Shown: piece by piece, positions 28,533 to 37,156 of the stretch
Numbering within the stretch: the stretch's first letter is position 1
Layout: the number at the start of each line of letters is the position of its first letter
Source of the DNA: Bacillus mycoides
GTDB taxonomy: Bacteria; Bacillota; Bacilli; Bacillales; Bacillaceae_G
DNA: 64,000 bases
Assembly: GCF_001757995.1 (NCBI RefSeq)
Contig: NZ_LXLV01000010.1
Coordinates: 62,001 to 126,000 of the forward strand
Reading direction: 5' to 3'
The notes under the pieces: model-generated
The model's database searches: none
Told to the model about the DNA's origin: nothing
Seen by the model: only the letters and a program-made list of their open reading frames with translations
Program-made: the position numbers and the translations under genes

Positions 28533-28562
28533 AAGAGTCGATTTTTAGGAATCGACTCTTTT
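28533..28562 (+). terminator. Terminator of kbl-tdh
   Basis: A 10-bp stem (28533-28542 with 28551-28560) followed by a short T tract. Confidence 0.87.
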
Positions 28563-28639
28563 ATTTGTATTTTTAGGAATATGCAAATAATTCTAAATGT
28601 GATAGAATGAGTTAATTTGTGCATAAAGGGGAGAGGGAA

Positions 28640-29182
28640 ATGGAGAAATGGGAGTTAGCAAGGGGAATTTATAATACGTCGCGTTTAAAGGGAACATTTA
28701 AGCTTCGATCAGGACAAGTATCAGATCAATACTTTGATAAGTACTTATTCGAATCTAATCCAGTACTGTTATTAGAAATTGCCAAACAATTGAAAGAGCT
28801 CATTCCTCCTGAAACAGAAGTATTAGCAGGATTGGAGATGGGAGGAGTTCCAGTAGCAACAGCATTATCTTTACAAACAGGGATTCCAGTTGTATTTGTA
28901 AGAAAAGAAGCGAAGAAATATGGAACATGTAAGTTAGCAGAGGGTGTTGATATTGTTGGGAAAAATGTTTGTGTCGTAGAAGATGTCATTACGACAGGCG
29001 GTCAAATATTATTAAGCACGAAAGATTTAAGAGAATTAGGAGCGAATGTGAACCATGTTCTAGGTGTCATTGAGCGTACAAAAGAAGGCAGAGAAAACTT
29101 ATTAGAAGATGGATTACAATTACATTCTTTATTTACAATGGATGAGTTAATTGAAGGAGAAAAGCAACATGCAAAGAGTTGA
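28640..29182 (+). CDS. Orotate phosphoribosyltransferase paralogue (PyrE-like)
   Basis: Start set at ATG 28640 (MEKWELARGIYNTSRL), with SD GGGGAGAGGG; 180 residues. The PRPP-binding loop VCVVEDVITTGGQ and the N-terminal hood FKLRSGQVSDQYFDKYLF are those of type I PRTases close to PyrE. No pyrimidine genes are near; the main pyr operon of Bacillus has its own pyrE. It may therefore be a salvage or accessory enzyme. It overlaps the next gene, a Nudix hydrolase, by 14 bp, so the two are coupled. Confidence 0.82.
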   Translation: MEKWELARGIYNTSRLKGTFKLRSGQVSDQYFDKYLFESNPVLLLEIAKQLKELIPPETEVLAGLEMGGVPVATALSLQTGIPVVFVRKEAKKYGTCKLAEGVDIVGKNVCVVEDVITTGGQILLSTKDLRELGANVNHVLGVIERTKEGRENLLEDGLQLHSLFTMDELIEGEKQHAKS

Positions 29183-29591
29183 TGTTGTATATGCACTAAT
29201 ATACGATAGCGAAAAAGATAAAGTATTAATGGTACATAATGTAGAACAAAACGTTTGGTCATTGCCAGGCGGGGCTGTTGAAAAAGGAGAAACGTTAGAG
29301 CAAGCACTAGTAAGAGAAGTGAAAGAAGAGACAGGTTTAACTGCTACACTCAGTGGACTTGTCGCAATAAATGAGAAGTTTTTTGAAGAGAAAGGACATC
29401 ATGCATTATTTTTTACATTCCGAGCAAATGTAGTAACAGGTGAACTTGGTGCAGAAGATGAAGGAGAAATTTCCGCAATCGAGTGGGTGGATCGAACAAT
29501 CGCGAATGAGCGATTCCCATACTACGATGGAGGGTTCGAATTATTATTAGAAGTTTCCATTCCATACAAGTTTCAACGAGAAACAAAGTAA
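29169..29591 (+). CDS. Nudix hydrolase
   Basis: Start set at ATG 29169 (MQRVDVVYALIYD), with SD GAAGGAG inside the preceding gene; 140 residues. The Nudix box is complete: GGAVEKGETLEQALVREVKEETGL (GX5EX7REUXEEXGU with all catalytic glutamates). Such enzymes hydrolyse nucleoside diphosphate derivatives; the substrate is unknown. The 14-bp overlap with the PyrE-like gene suggests a joint role in nucleotide salvage or clean-up. Confidence 0.9.
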   Translation: MQRVDVVYALIYDSEKDKVLMVHNVEQNVWSLPGGAVEKGETLEQALVREVKEETGLTATLSGLVAINEKFFEEKGHHALFFTFRANVVTGELGAEDEGEISAIEWVDRTIANERFPYYDGGFELLLEVSIPYKFQRETK

Positions 29592-29601
29592 GTTAACGAA
29601 G

Positions 29602-29632
29602 AAAAAAAGGAGCCTCGTGGCTCCTTTTTTTC
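29602..29632. terminator. Bidirectional terminator after the Nudix gene
   Basis: A 13-bp stem (29602-29614 with 29619-29631, loop TCGT) with A7 and T7; the yojO-like gene converges on it. Confidence 0.9.
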
Positions 29633-31515
29633 TATTCAATCGTCTTCAATAATAGTTTCTTCAACAATGGTTTAATCTTCAGGCGTAAATCTTCAGCATG
29701 ATTTGCAACTAAGAAGTGGTGGTTATAAATGTTTTTCATTAGTTGATAAGTCGCTTCTTTCGCTTCGCCTTCTTCGATAAAGATGCCGATTACTTCCATA
29801 CCACTTTTACGAGCAAGTTTGACTGCTTCGTGCGTATCTAAAATTCCGTCTTGTTGATAGTCTAGTGCAGAAGGTTCACCATCTGTAAAGACAAGTAAGA
29901 ATTTATGTTTTTCTGGTCTTTTCGCAAGCTTTTCGGAAACGATACGAATAATATACCCGTCGCGGTTATCTTCTTCTTCGCGAAGTTGCATAATTTCTGG
30001 ACCGACGTTTGGTAACGTTGAGTTTTTATATGTCACAACTTCATGGATAACGTTCGGTTTATCTTCAGGTTTAGCACTAGAAGCATCTTCCCAAAATCCA
30101 CTAATAGCGTGCGGGATTTTTAAAGATTTTAAAGCTTCATGGAATAGGACCACACTCTTCTTCGTTTCTTCCATTTTGTTATACATAGAACCAGAGCAGT
30201 CCACTAATAGTTGGAATGCAACGTCTAATTCTTGAGATTCTTGTCCTTTTTTATAAAACATACGCGGCTGCTTTTCAGTATAGATACGAAGGAATTTCTT
30301 ACGAAGTCTTCCGTAATATTTATCACTGTTTGCATTCGTTTTGTTTTCAATTGTTTTTTCGATAATTTTCTTTAATTCTTTTACATCTTTATTAACGACT
30401 GATTTGATAGCTTGGTAATCTTTTTTCTCATCAGGATTTGATTTGCGAGCTTCTTTAAATGTATGAGAAGCTCCCACATTATACTTGCCGTATGCACCGT
30501 CGTTTTGACTAGAAGCATGAGACGCTCTTGCTTCCTCTGTATCAGCACCATCAAAGTTAGATTGTGTACTTTTTTGGGAAGTACCTTGTACAGAACCAAG
30601 TGCTTGGTCACCATCTTCTGATTCACGAGCAGTATCACCCATCATATTTGTTTTTGTTCCGCTTTCTAATTCGAAGCGTAAAAAGTTCTCGTTTTCATTG
30701 TTTTTATTTTCACGATGCCATGTCGAGAAGCTTTCATCCATTTTGTTTTTGTTGTCATCGTCATCTATGATTTGCGTATCATCATTTGCTAATTTTTCAG
30801 CGCGACTGTCTTTCTCATCCGCAATAACAGATAAGTAAAGCGGGGCATGTCCGAAATAATTATTAAGCATATCACTTTCAAGAAGTCCTTCTAAGCGATA
30901 GCGAATTTTCTCAACGATATACATAATATCTTCCGTATTACGAGCTTGGAATGTTTCATGCAAAATTGATTCAATTTGCTCGAAATATTCATTATTAAAC
31001 ATTTCATATTTATCACTCGTTAATGAAAGATAGCATAGACAAAATAGACGATCACCGTGATAGTTACGAACACGATTTATTTCATTTTGTGAGCCAAAGT
31101 AATTGCGATACATTTCTTTTCGGCGTTTAAAAATATGCTTTGTGCCAGGTCGTAAACTTTTGACGATTTCCTCAACACGTAAATCTTCTAATAGAACAAA
31201 TAATTGTGTTAAAAACTTTTTTAGAGGTGATTCTTGTAATTCAATCGCATAAGAACGAATTAAAGTCATGTCCGAGTAATGTTTATTACCAAGTGCCTTT
31301 AAGAACACTTCGCTTTTTAAGCCGATTACTGTATCCTCTTCTTTTCGATCATCCCAAAAGTGACTAATGACAACCTTTTTTTCAATTTCGTCGTAGTATG
31401 CTTTATAACCATACTCAAGATAGGCATCGTCTTCTTTTAGAAGAGCATACATTAAGTTTTCCATTTGTAGAAACAGCGACGCATCAATTTTTTTGTCACT
31501 AAAAATTTGTCTCAT
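29632..31515 (-). CDS. yojO: VWA-domain protein (YojO, CobT/NorD-like)
   Basis: The 627-residue protein has an N-terminal helical region (1-240), an acidic, low-complexity middle (about 245-370; NDDTQIIDDDDNKNKMDES) and a C-terminal von Willebrand A domain with a MIDAS motif (VDCSGSMYN, then FTDGEPSALD). This is the architecture of CobT and NorD co-chaperones that work with MoxR-type ATPases to insert metals or remodel enzymes. The partner ATPase gene lies immediately upstream, ending 3 bp before this start. The client in Bacillus is not known. SD GAGGGAT. Confidence 0.88.
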   Translation of the reverse strand: MRQIFSDKKIDASLFLQMENLMYALLKEDDAYLEYGYKAYYDEIEKKVVISHFWDDRKEEDTVIGLKSEVFLKALGNKHYSDMTLIRSYAIELQESPLKKFLTQLFVLLEDLRVEEIVKSLRPGTKHIFKRRKEMYRNYFGSQNEINRVRNYHGDRLFCLCYLSLTSDKYEMFNNEYFEQIESILHETFQARNTEDIMYIVEKIRYRLEGLLESDMLNNYFGHAPLYLSVIADEKDSRAEKLANDDTQIIDDDDNKNKMDESFSTWHRENKNNENENFLRFELESGTKTNMMGDTARESEDGDQALGSVQGTSQKSTQSNFDGADTEEARASHASSQNDGAYGKYNVGASHTFKEARKSNPDEKKDYQAIKSVVNKDVKELKKIIEKTIENKTNANSDKYYGRLRKKFLRIYTEKQPRMFYKKGQESQELDVAFQLLVDCSGSMYNKMEETKKSVVLFHEALKSLKIPHAISGFWEDASSAKPEDKPNVIHEVVTYKNSTLPNVGPEIMQLREEEDNRDGYIIRIVSEKLAKRPEKHKFLLVFTDGEPSALDYQQDGILDTHEAVKLARKSGMEVIGIFIEEGEAKEATYQLMKNIYNHHFLVANHAEDLRLKIKPLLKKLLLKTIE

Positions 31516-31518
31516 GAA

Positions 31519-32412
31519 TTATCCCTCAAAGAAATAACTTTCTGCTAATTCACGGACAGTCATTTGTTCTGTTTCATCGTTTAATTTTGCGATAATACTA
31601 CGTTCAATTGCACGCATAACAGGAATATATACACCTAAATCACATGCATCGATAATGCCACGAATACTAGCCGCTTCTTCACTTACGCGTCCATCACGAG
31701 CTAAAGGCATAAGATCGCTTGCGAATGCAACGAACTTTTCAATTGTTGCAACATCATTTAATTTTGATTCAGATAGTAATAGCTCTTTTAATGTATCACC
31801 TTGAATGTAAGGAACTTCAATAATAACGAAACGGTTTTTTAACGCTTCGTTTAGTTCACTTGTCCCAACATAACCTTCGTTAATCGCAGCAATTACGCGA
31901 TATTCGTCATCACCGTATACAACTTCTTGTGTAAATGGGTTAGTAATCATTTTACGGTAATCTAACGCACCATGAAGAAGTGGTAACGTTTCAGGTTTTG
32001 CCATATTGATTTCATCAATATATAGGAAATGACCGTTCTTCATTGCCTTCATAAGAGGACCGTTAACGAATGTAACTTCAGATGCACCATCTTTTGTTTG
32101 TAATGTGTTGTATCCTAAAATACCTTCTACATCTAAGTCGACAGAACAGTTAATGCTATGCATTGGTTTTTGGAATAAAGAAGAAAGAGTTTCCGCTAGT
32201 ACTGTTTTACCACTACCAGTTGGTCCTTTTAATAGAATGTTTTTACCAAGTAAAAGTGCTGTAATGGCATCTTCAATAATGCTATTATCAGATGCTTTAT
32301 ATATTTTCTTTCCAATTAAATGTGCATTTTCGCCAGCTTCTTGTTTATTCTTTTCGTGAATGGCTGAGAGCTGTTGCTTTAAATCAGCATGTATATGAAA
32401 TTGTTCTAACAT
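31519..32412 (-). CDS. yojN: MoxR-type AAA+ ATPase (YojN)
   Basis: Start set at 32412 (MLEQFHIHADLKQQ), after SD GGTGGG; the longer upstream frame is not supported. The 297-residue ATPase has Walker A GPTGSGKT, Walker B FLYIDEINMA, sensor 1 YRVIAAINEGYVG and an arginine-finger region ALKNRFVIIEVPY. It matches the NorQ/GvpN/CobS group. With the adjacent VWA protein it forms a remodelling pair that inserts cofactors or activates oxidoreductases in other bacteria. Confidence 0.9.
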   Translation of the reverse strand: MLEQFHIHADLKQQLSAIHEKNKQEAGENAHLIGKKIYKASDNSIIEDAITALLLGKNILLKGPTGSGKTVLAETLSSLFQKPMHSINCSVDLDVEGILGYNTLQTKDGASEVTFVNGPLMKAMKNGHFLYIDEINMAKPETLPLLHGALDYRKMITNPFTQEVVYGDDEYRVIAAINEGYVGTSELNEALKNRFVIIEVPYIQGDTLKELLLSESKLNDVATIEKFVAFASDLMPLARDGRVSEEAASIRGIIDACDLGVYIPVMRAIERSIIAKLNDETEQMTVRELAESYFFEG

Positions 32413-32509
32413 GTATTTCCCACCTAACATTATTTTCATAAAGTAATACATCTTATGATAACTTGTTTTAATATGGTATGCAAAGAAAAGGAGAGAGGGG
32501 AAATGTAAA

Positions 32510-32541
32510 AGAAAAAGCAATCAATATTATATTGATTGCTT
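32510..32541 (-). terminator. Terminator of cls
   Basis: A 12-bp perfect stem (32515-32526 with 32530-32541, TTA loop); minus-strand T5 follows. It includes the cls stop codon. Confidence 0.85.
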
Positions 32542-34069
32542 ATAGCAAAGGAGAAATGAGTCGCATGAAAGACTCTAATATTCGTTTTTTGATACTTCTT
32601 TTTTGGAACGAGTTCCATTTAATTTCAGTGGAATGCTTAAAGTCTTCTTCGAAATCATGTTTAATATCATGAACGGTGTCTGATTCATAAAGTACACTAA
32701 TAATTTCATAATTTAATTCAAAGCTACGTACATCCATATTTGCTGTTCCAATTGTTGCAATCTTATCATCAACGAGTACAATTTTCGCATGCATAAAACC
32801 ATCTTTATAACTGTAAATGGAAGCACCAGCTTTTAAAAGTGGAGTGAAATAGGATTGAGATGCTTGATCACTAATAATACTATCACTTTTACCTGGATAT
32901 AAAATGCGTACATCTATGCCGGATATTGCACTTAAGCGTAATAATGTTAAAGTTTCTTGATCTGGAATAAAGTATGGCGTAGCGATCCAAATAGATTTTT
33001 TGGCAGAGCCCATAACAGCTAGTAATGTATTACGAATACTTTTATCATCTGAGCTTGGTCCACTTGCTACAATTTGAACAGCGCCTTCTGCATTCGAAAT
33101 TTCTTTACCAGGGAAGTATTGTACATTCATAAATTGATCCCAAGAATAGTTACTTAAACCACTAGAGGCATAGAGCCAATCTTCTAGAAAGATTGCTTGT
33201 AATTTATATAATGCTTTTCCTTCTATTTTTAAATGACTATCACGCCAAACGGGGAATTTCTTTGAACGGCCGAGATATTCGTCACCGACGTTGAGTCCTC
33301 CAGTAAACCCAATTTCTCCATCTACAATAACAATTTTACGATGGTTACGATAATTGACTGTTTCAAGTAACCAAGCTGAAAAAATAGGATCAAATTCCAC
33401 AATTTCAATTCCAGCTTCTTTCATAGGCTGTAAAAATCGTCTTCTTAACGTGTTACTTCCGAGTCCATCATAAAGGAAGCGTACAATAACCCCCGATTTT
33501 GCCTTTTTTATTAAAGCATCCCGAACTTTTGTACCAATCTCATCGGCTTTATAAATATAGTATTGAATATGTATATGGTGTTTTGCATGCTCAATAGCTT
33601 GCAGAATTTCTGAAAATGTTTGATCTCCGTTTGTTAAAAGTTTTGTAGTCGTTCTATCTGCGGCAGGACCGCCTCCAAATTTTTGTACTACTTCTGTTAA
33701 ATGTATAGAACGCTCATGTAATGGGACTGTAAGAGACAGTTCTAGTCGTCTTCCTTCTAATATTTCACGGAATAATTTTCTTTGTTCTTCTGAACGATGA
33801 AGATGTTTTTTTCTTCTCCAACGGCTACGCCCGAAAATAGAGTATAAAAGCACACCTACAACAGGAAGAAGTGCTAATACTAAAAACCACGCTAAGGTGC
33901 TTTGGGGAGATCTATTTTCGATAAAAATAACAAATGAAATTCCTACGATTGTGATGGACCATAGAGCACCAACAAACGTATATAACGAAATGACCGATGT
34001 ATTTAATAGGAAAAGAACGATAGATACGATTGTAAATATTAATAATAATTGAACGATAGGTTTCTTCAT
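32540..34069 (-). CDS. cls: Cardiolipin synthase
   Basis: The 509-residue protein has two N-terminal membrane helices (about 5-55) and two phospholipase-D HKD motifs, HNHRKIVIVDGEIGFTGGLN and HAKIVLVDDKIATIGTANMD, separated as in bacterial Cls. The signature following the first helices is PQSTLAWFLVLALLPVVGVLLYSIFGRSRW. It condenses two phosphatidylglycerols to cardiolipin and glycerol in the cytoplasmic membrane. Bacillus genomes hold several paralogues (ClsA, YwiE, YwjE); this one is full length, but which paralogue it is cannot be told. Confidence 0.95.
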   Translation of the reverse strand: MKKPIVQLLLIFTIVSIVLFLLNTSVISLYTFVGALWSITIVGISFVIFIENRSPQSTLAWFLVLALLPVVGVLLYSIFGRSRWRRKKHLHRSEEQRKLFREILEGRRLELSLTVPLHERSIHLTEVVQKFGGGPAADRTTTKLLTNGDQTFSEILQAIEHAKHHIHIQYYIYKADEIGTKVRDALIKKAKSGVIVRFLYDGLGSNTLRRRFLQPMKEAGIEIVEFDPIFSAWLLETVNYRNHRKIVIVDGEIGFTGGLNVGDEYLGRSKKFPVWRDSHLKIEGKALYKLQAIFLEDWLYASSGLSNYSWDQFMNVQYFPGKEISNAEGAVQIVASGPSSDDKSIRNTLLAVMGSAKKSIWIATPYFIPDQETLTLLRLSAISGIDVRILYPGKSDSIISDQASQSYFTPLLKAGASIYSYKDGFMHAKIVLVDDKIATIGTANMDVRSFELNYEIISVLYESDTVHDIKHDFEEDFKHSTEIKWNSFQKRSIKKRILESFMRLISPLL

Positions 34070-34184
34070 TTCTATAAAATTCCTCTAATCTTTCTTAAAT
34101 ATAGACTTCTTATATAAAAGGTGTAATCTGACATTCTTATTATAAAGTGTTTTGTTTTTTTTACAAAATATAGACATTTTCCCC

Positions 34185-34214
34185 ATACTTTCCGCATTTG
34201 TCCTACATACAGTA
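34185..34214 (+). promoter_or_regulatory. Candidate sigma-K promoter of the small Gly/Tyr-rich genes
   Basis: CATACAGTA (34206-34214) exactly fits the sigma-K -10 form CATANNNTA. An ATAC (34185-34188) lies 16-17 bp upstream as a weak -35. The spacing to the SD of the 37-codon gene is reasonable. Confidence 0.5.
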
Positions 34215-34252
34215 TATTATTACATTTTTATATAGAAAAGGGGATGAATAAA

Positions 34253-34366
34253 ATGTACGGTCGTCCAATTGGAGGATTTGGTCATGGCGGATACGGTTAT
34301 CCTTATTATTCAGATTATCCATACTATGCGGATTATCAACAGAATCCTTATTATTCCACATATTAA
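34253..34366 (+). CDS. 37-residue Gly/Tyr-rich peptide, probable spore-surface protein
   Basis: A short ORF (ATG 34253, stop 34364-34366) with SD AAAGGGG codes for a peptide of Gly, Tyr and Pro: MYGRPIGGFGHGGYGYPYY, then YSDYPYYADYQQNPYYSTY. No signal peptide or membrane helix. Such compositions are typical of spore coat or exosporium proteins, where tyrosines can be cross-linked. It lies 39 bp upstream of a similar Gly/His/Tyr-rich gene and behind a candidate sigma-K promoter. No named family is recognised. Confidence 0.68.
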   Translation: MYGRPIGGFGHGGYGYPYYSDYPYYADYQQNPYYSTY

Positions 34367-34405
34367 AGAGAGGCAGAACTATATGCTAAAAGGAGAGGAA
34401 GAAAA

Positions 34406-34729
34406 ATGAACTATACTGGAAATTACGGAGGATATGATCGGAATCATCACGGAGGGCACAATCATCATGGTGGACATAATCATCACGGTGGACACAATCA
34501 TTATGATCATCACCACCATCACGGCGGCGGCTGGAGTGGCGGCTCGTGGGGAGGAGGATTCTTTCCTGGAAGTTTTGCTGGTGGAGTATTAGGAGGACTT
34601 ACAGCTGGAGCATTAACAGGCGCAGCTAGTGGTGGGGGATATTACCCAGCGTCGTATCCAGTAACTTACCCAATGCCATATCCAGCACCATATCCAGGTT
34701 ATCAGCAAATACCGTATCCAAATTATTAA
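34406..34729 (+). CDS. His/Gly/Tyr-rich protein, probable spore coat or exosporium protein
   Basis: The 107-residue protein has three parts. Residues about 13-40 are a repeat of GGHNHH units ending in a run of histidines (HYDHHHHHGGG). Residues about 42-75 are a Gly-rich hydrophobic stretch with glycine-zipper spacing (GGVLGGLTAGALTGAASGGG). The C-terminus is Tyr-Pro repeats (YPVTYPMPYPAPYPGY). The His region should bind metal; the Tyr-Pro tail resembles coat proteins. SD GGAGAGGAAG. It shares a transcript with the 37-residue peptide upstream. Spore location is an inference from composition and the sigma-K-like promoter. Confidence 0.75.
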   Translation: MNYTGNYGGYDRNHHGGHNHHGGHNHHGGHNHYDHHHHHGGGWSGGSWGGGFFPGSFAGGVLGGLTAGALTGAASGGGYYPASYPVTYPMPYPAPYPGYQQIPYPNY

Positions 34730-34763
34730 ACTAAAAAAGAGGATATCCTCTTTTTTAGTTTAA
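34726..34763. terminator. Perfect-palindrome terminator
   Basis: A 19-bp inverted repeat with no spacer (34726-34744 with 34745-34763) ending in T6-AG; it includes the stop codon of the His-rich gene. Confidence 0.85.
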
Positions 34764-34849
34764 TAATTTATAAAATATTTCCAAAATCAAGGTGAAAATA
34801 TGTTAATATTTTATTATTATAATTCAATGTGTTAAATGCAAATTTTGGT

Positions 34850-35007
34850 TTTATCCGGCTATTTGCGGGCAGTAAAACTCCCACCTCAAAATTCATCTGG
34901 AACAAAGAAGTTAGGTGGAATCCCTGCTGCCCGTAAACGCCCGATTGGTGAAGGTTAATAATCAGTGTGGATGAACAAAACCCCCACTGATTAAAGTTTC
35001 ACTTTAT
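34850..35007 (-). repeat. bcr1-like repeat element, full-length, reverse orientation, TTTAT target duplication
   Basis: A 148-bp element (34855-35002) sits between direct repeats TTTAT (34850-34854 and 35003-35007). Its reverse complement starts GTGAAACTTTAATCAGTGG and shares the CCAATCGGGC core and the GGGCAG hairpin with the copy at 15893-16035. Its first hairpin is less perfect (GTGGATGAAC-type changes), suggesting an older copy. Confidence 0.85.
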
Positions 35008-35416
35008 ATTATTATTCGTGAATCGTTGCTTTGTGTATCCTAATCTCTATTTCATTATGTATCGGCAGTTAGATTTATATCTTAACATTTCATGAAATAA
35101 AAGAGGTTAGGTGTGAGGTCGTATTAGTAGGGAGCAGAGGCTAATAGTGATGAAATTGTCACTTTACAAATTCAAAGAATGTAAGAGAATACTGTATAAT
35201 AAGCTTAGATAAGTAGAGAGATGAGAAGCTTCTACTATAATTAAAACAGCACCATATTGCTTTTTTTTATAAATAATATTATGTTATTTTAATCGGCCTA
35301 TTTAGAAAAAATTTGTGATTTATGTAAAGGCATATTGTTAGAAAATGAAATATCTCTATTTCTATGAAGAGAAACGAGTTGTGTTTTAGTCAGATAGGAA
35401 GCAAGGAGAGGTGCGC
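35008..35416. other. Intergenic region upstream of the disrupted c-di-GMP gene
   Basis: No gene is seen. It contains a GTGA/TCAC inverted repeat near 35148 and a TATAAT-like box at 35196-35201, and an SD (AAGGAGAG) at 35403. The promoter of the PAS-GGDEF-EAL gene is likely here. Confidence 0.4.
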
Positions 35417-37120
35417 ATGCTAGAACAAAGAGGTCATGCATTATATGACTCTTCATTGCAAGATTTAAAATTAGCATTAGATGAGTCTTCAATTGTTGCT
35501 ATTACAGACCGAAATGGTCTTATTACATATGTGAATGATAAATTTTGTGAAATCTCAAAATATAAAAGAGAAGAGTTAATAGGAAAAGATCACCGTATTT
35601 TAAATTCCGGATATCATCCGAAAGCATTTTTTCAAATCCTATGGAAGCGTATTTTGAGTGGAAAAGTCTGGACGGGGGAAATTCGAAATCAAGCAAAAGA
35701 TGGTACGTATTATTGGGTTAAAACAACAATTGTTCCATTTTTAAATGAAAAGGGAGAACCTTATCAATTTATTGCAATTCGAAATGATATAAGTAGTAGG
35801 AAAGAAGCAGAACAAAGATTACGATTAAGCGAAAGTCGTTATAGGGAACTTGCTTATCATGATGCGTTAACAAGTTTACCGAACCGTTTACAGTTAATTA
35901 CGACTGTAAATAAGATGATTGCAGAGAAAATAGAGTTTGGCATGATTTACTTTGATTTAGATCGTTTTAAATTAGTGAATGATACGTTAGGTCATATGAT
36001 AGGAGATTTACTTTTAAGTGAAGTCGCTTCACGATTGCATTACGTACTAGGAGATAAAGATGTTCTAGCTAGGCTTGGTGGAGATGAATTTGTGTTATTA
36101 ACAAAAAAACATACATAAGATGGGATGAGGCAGTTAGCGACATCTGTGTTGTCATGCTTTCAAGCACCATTTATGCTTGAAGGTCATGAAGTATACATTT
36201 CAGCCAGTCTAGGACTTTGTTCCTATCCGCAAGATGGAAAAGACGTTGAAACGTTATTGAAAAATTCAGATTTAGCCATGTATAGTGCGAAAGAGCAAGG
36301 AAGAAATGCGGCATGCTTCTTTACAGATGAATTACGCGCGAAAATAAACCGTAGAATGAAAATAGAGTTTGCTTTGCAAAAAGCAATTCGTGACGAAGAA
36401 TTAAAAGTGGCATTACAGCCCATTATTGATTTGAAAACAAAGAAATGTACTGGTATTGAGGCTTTAGTACGCTGTAAGACAGAAGAAGGTCCTATTTCAC
36501 CAAATGAATTTATCCCTGTAGCCGAAGAGTGTGGACTTATTATAAAACTAGGAGACTGGGTACTAGAAAAGTCATGTCGACTGTTTAAAACTTTACCAGA
36601 TTATCAAGAGGGACTGAAGTTATCTGTTAATTTATCAATACAACAATTGATGCAAAAGCGATTTATTTTATCTGTTCGTAGTATATTGAAGCGAACAGGG
36701 TTTCCACCAAATCGTTTAATATTAGAAATAACAGAAAGTATAGCTGTACGTCATTTTGATTATATTATTGCTACATTACAAGAATTAAGAAGTATGGGAA
36801 TTTTAATCGCTTTAGACGATTTCGGAACAGGATATTCTTCATTATATTATTTAAAACAACTACCACTTGATATTGTGAAAATTGATCGTAATTTTATTCG
36901 TGAGTTTCATTATGATCACGCACAGCCAGAGCGAACGATTGTAAAATCGGTTATCGAAATTGCCCATAGTTTAAATTTAATAGTGGTTGCTGAAGGGGTA
37001 GAAACGGTAGAACAAGAAAGTTTATTACAATCAATGGGTTGCGACTTTGTACAAGGTTTTTATTATGCGAAACCGTTAGATGTAGGTGAATTAAAAGAAA
37101 AGTTATTAACTGACTTTTAA
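35417..37120 (+). pseudogene. PAS-GGDEF-EAL c-di-GMP enzyme interrupted by an in-frame TAA
   Basis: The ATG at 35417 follows SD AAGGAGAG. Domains in order: PAS/PAC (about 15-140), GGDEF (about 150-310, with intact GGDEF at residues 221-225), EAL (about 325-565, with intact EALVR, LDDFGTGYSSLYYL and EGVETVEQ). Codon 234 is TAA (36116-36118), 9 codons after GGDEF; the frame continues unbroken on the other side, resuming DGMRQLATSVLSCF. Product 1 would be a truncated cyclase of 233 residues lacking the end of its fold. Product 2, from ATG 36125, would be a partial GGDEF plus complete EAL of 331 residues, but its SD is weak. Confidence 0.87.
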
Positions 37121-37121
37121 T

Positions 37122-37156
37122 AAAAAAAGAGAAGCGGAAAGCTTCTCTTTTTTTAT
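37122..37156. terminator. Bidirectional terminator after the EAL frame
   Basis: A 14-bp stem (37122-37135 with 37141-37154, loop GGAAA) with A7/T7; the convergent permease ends beside it. Confidence 0.9.
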
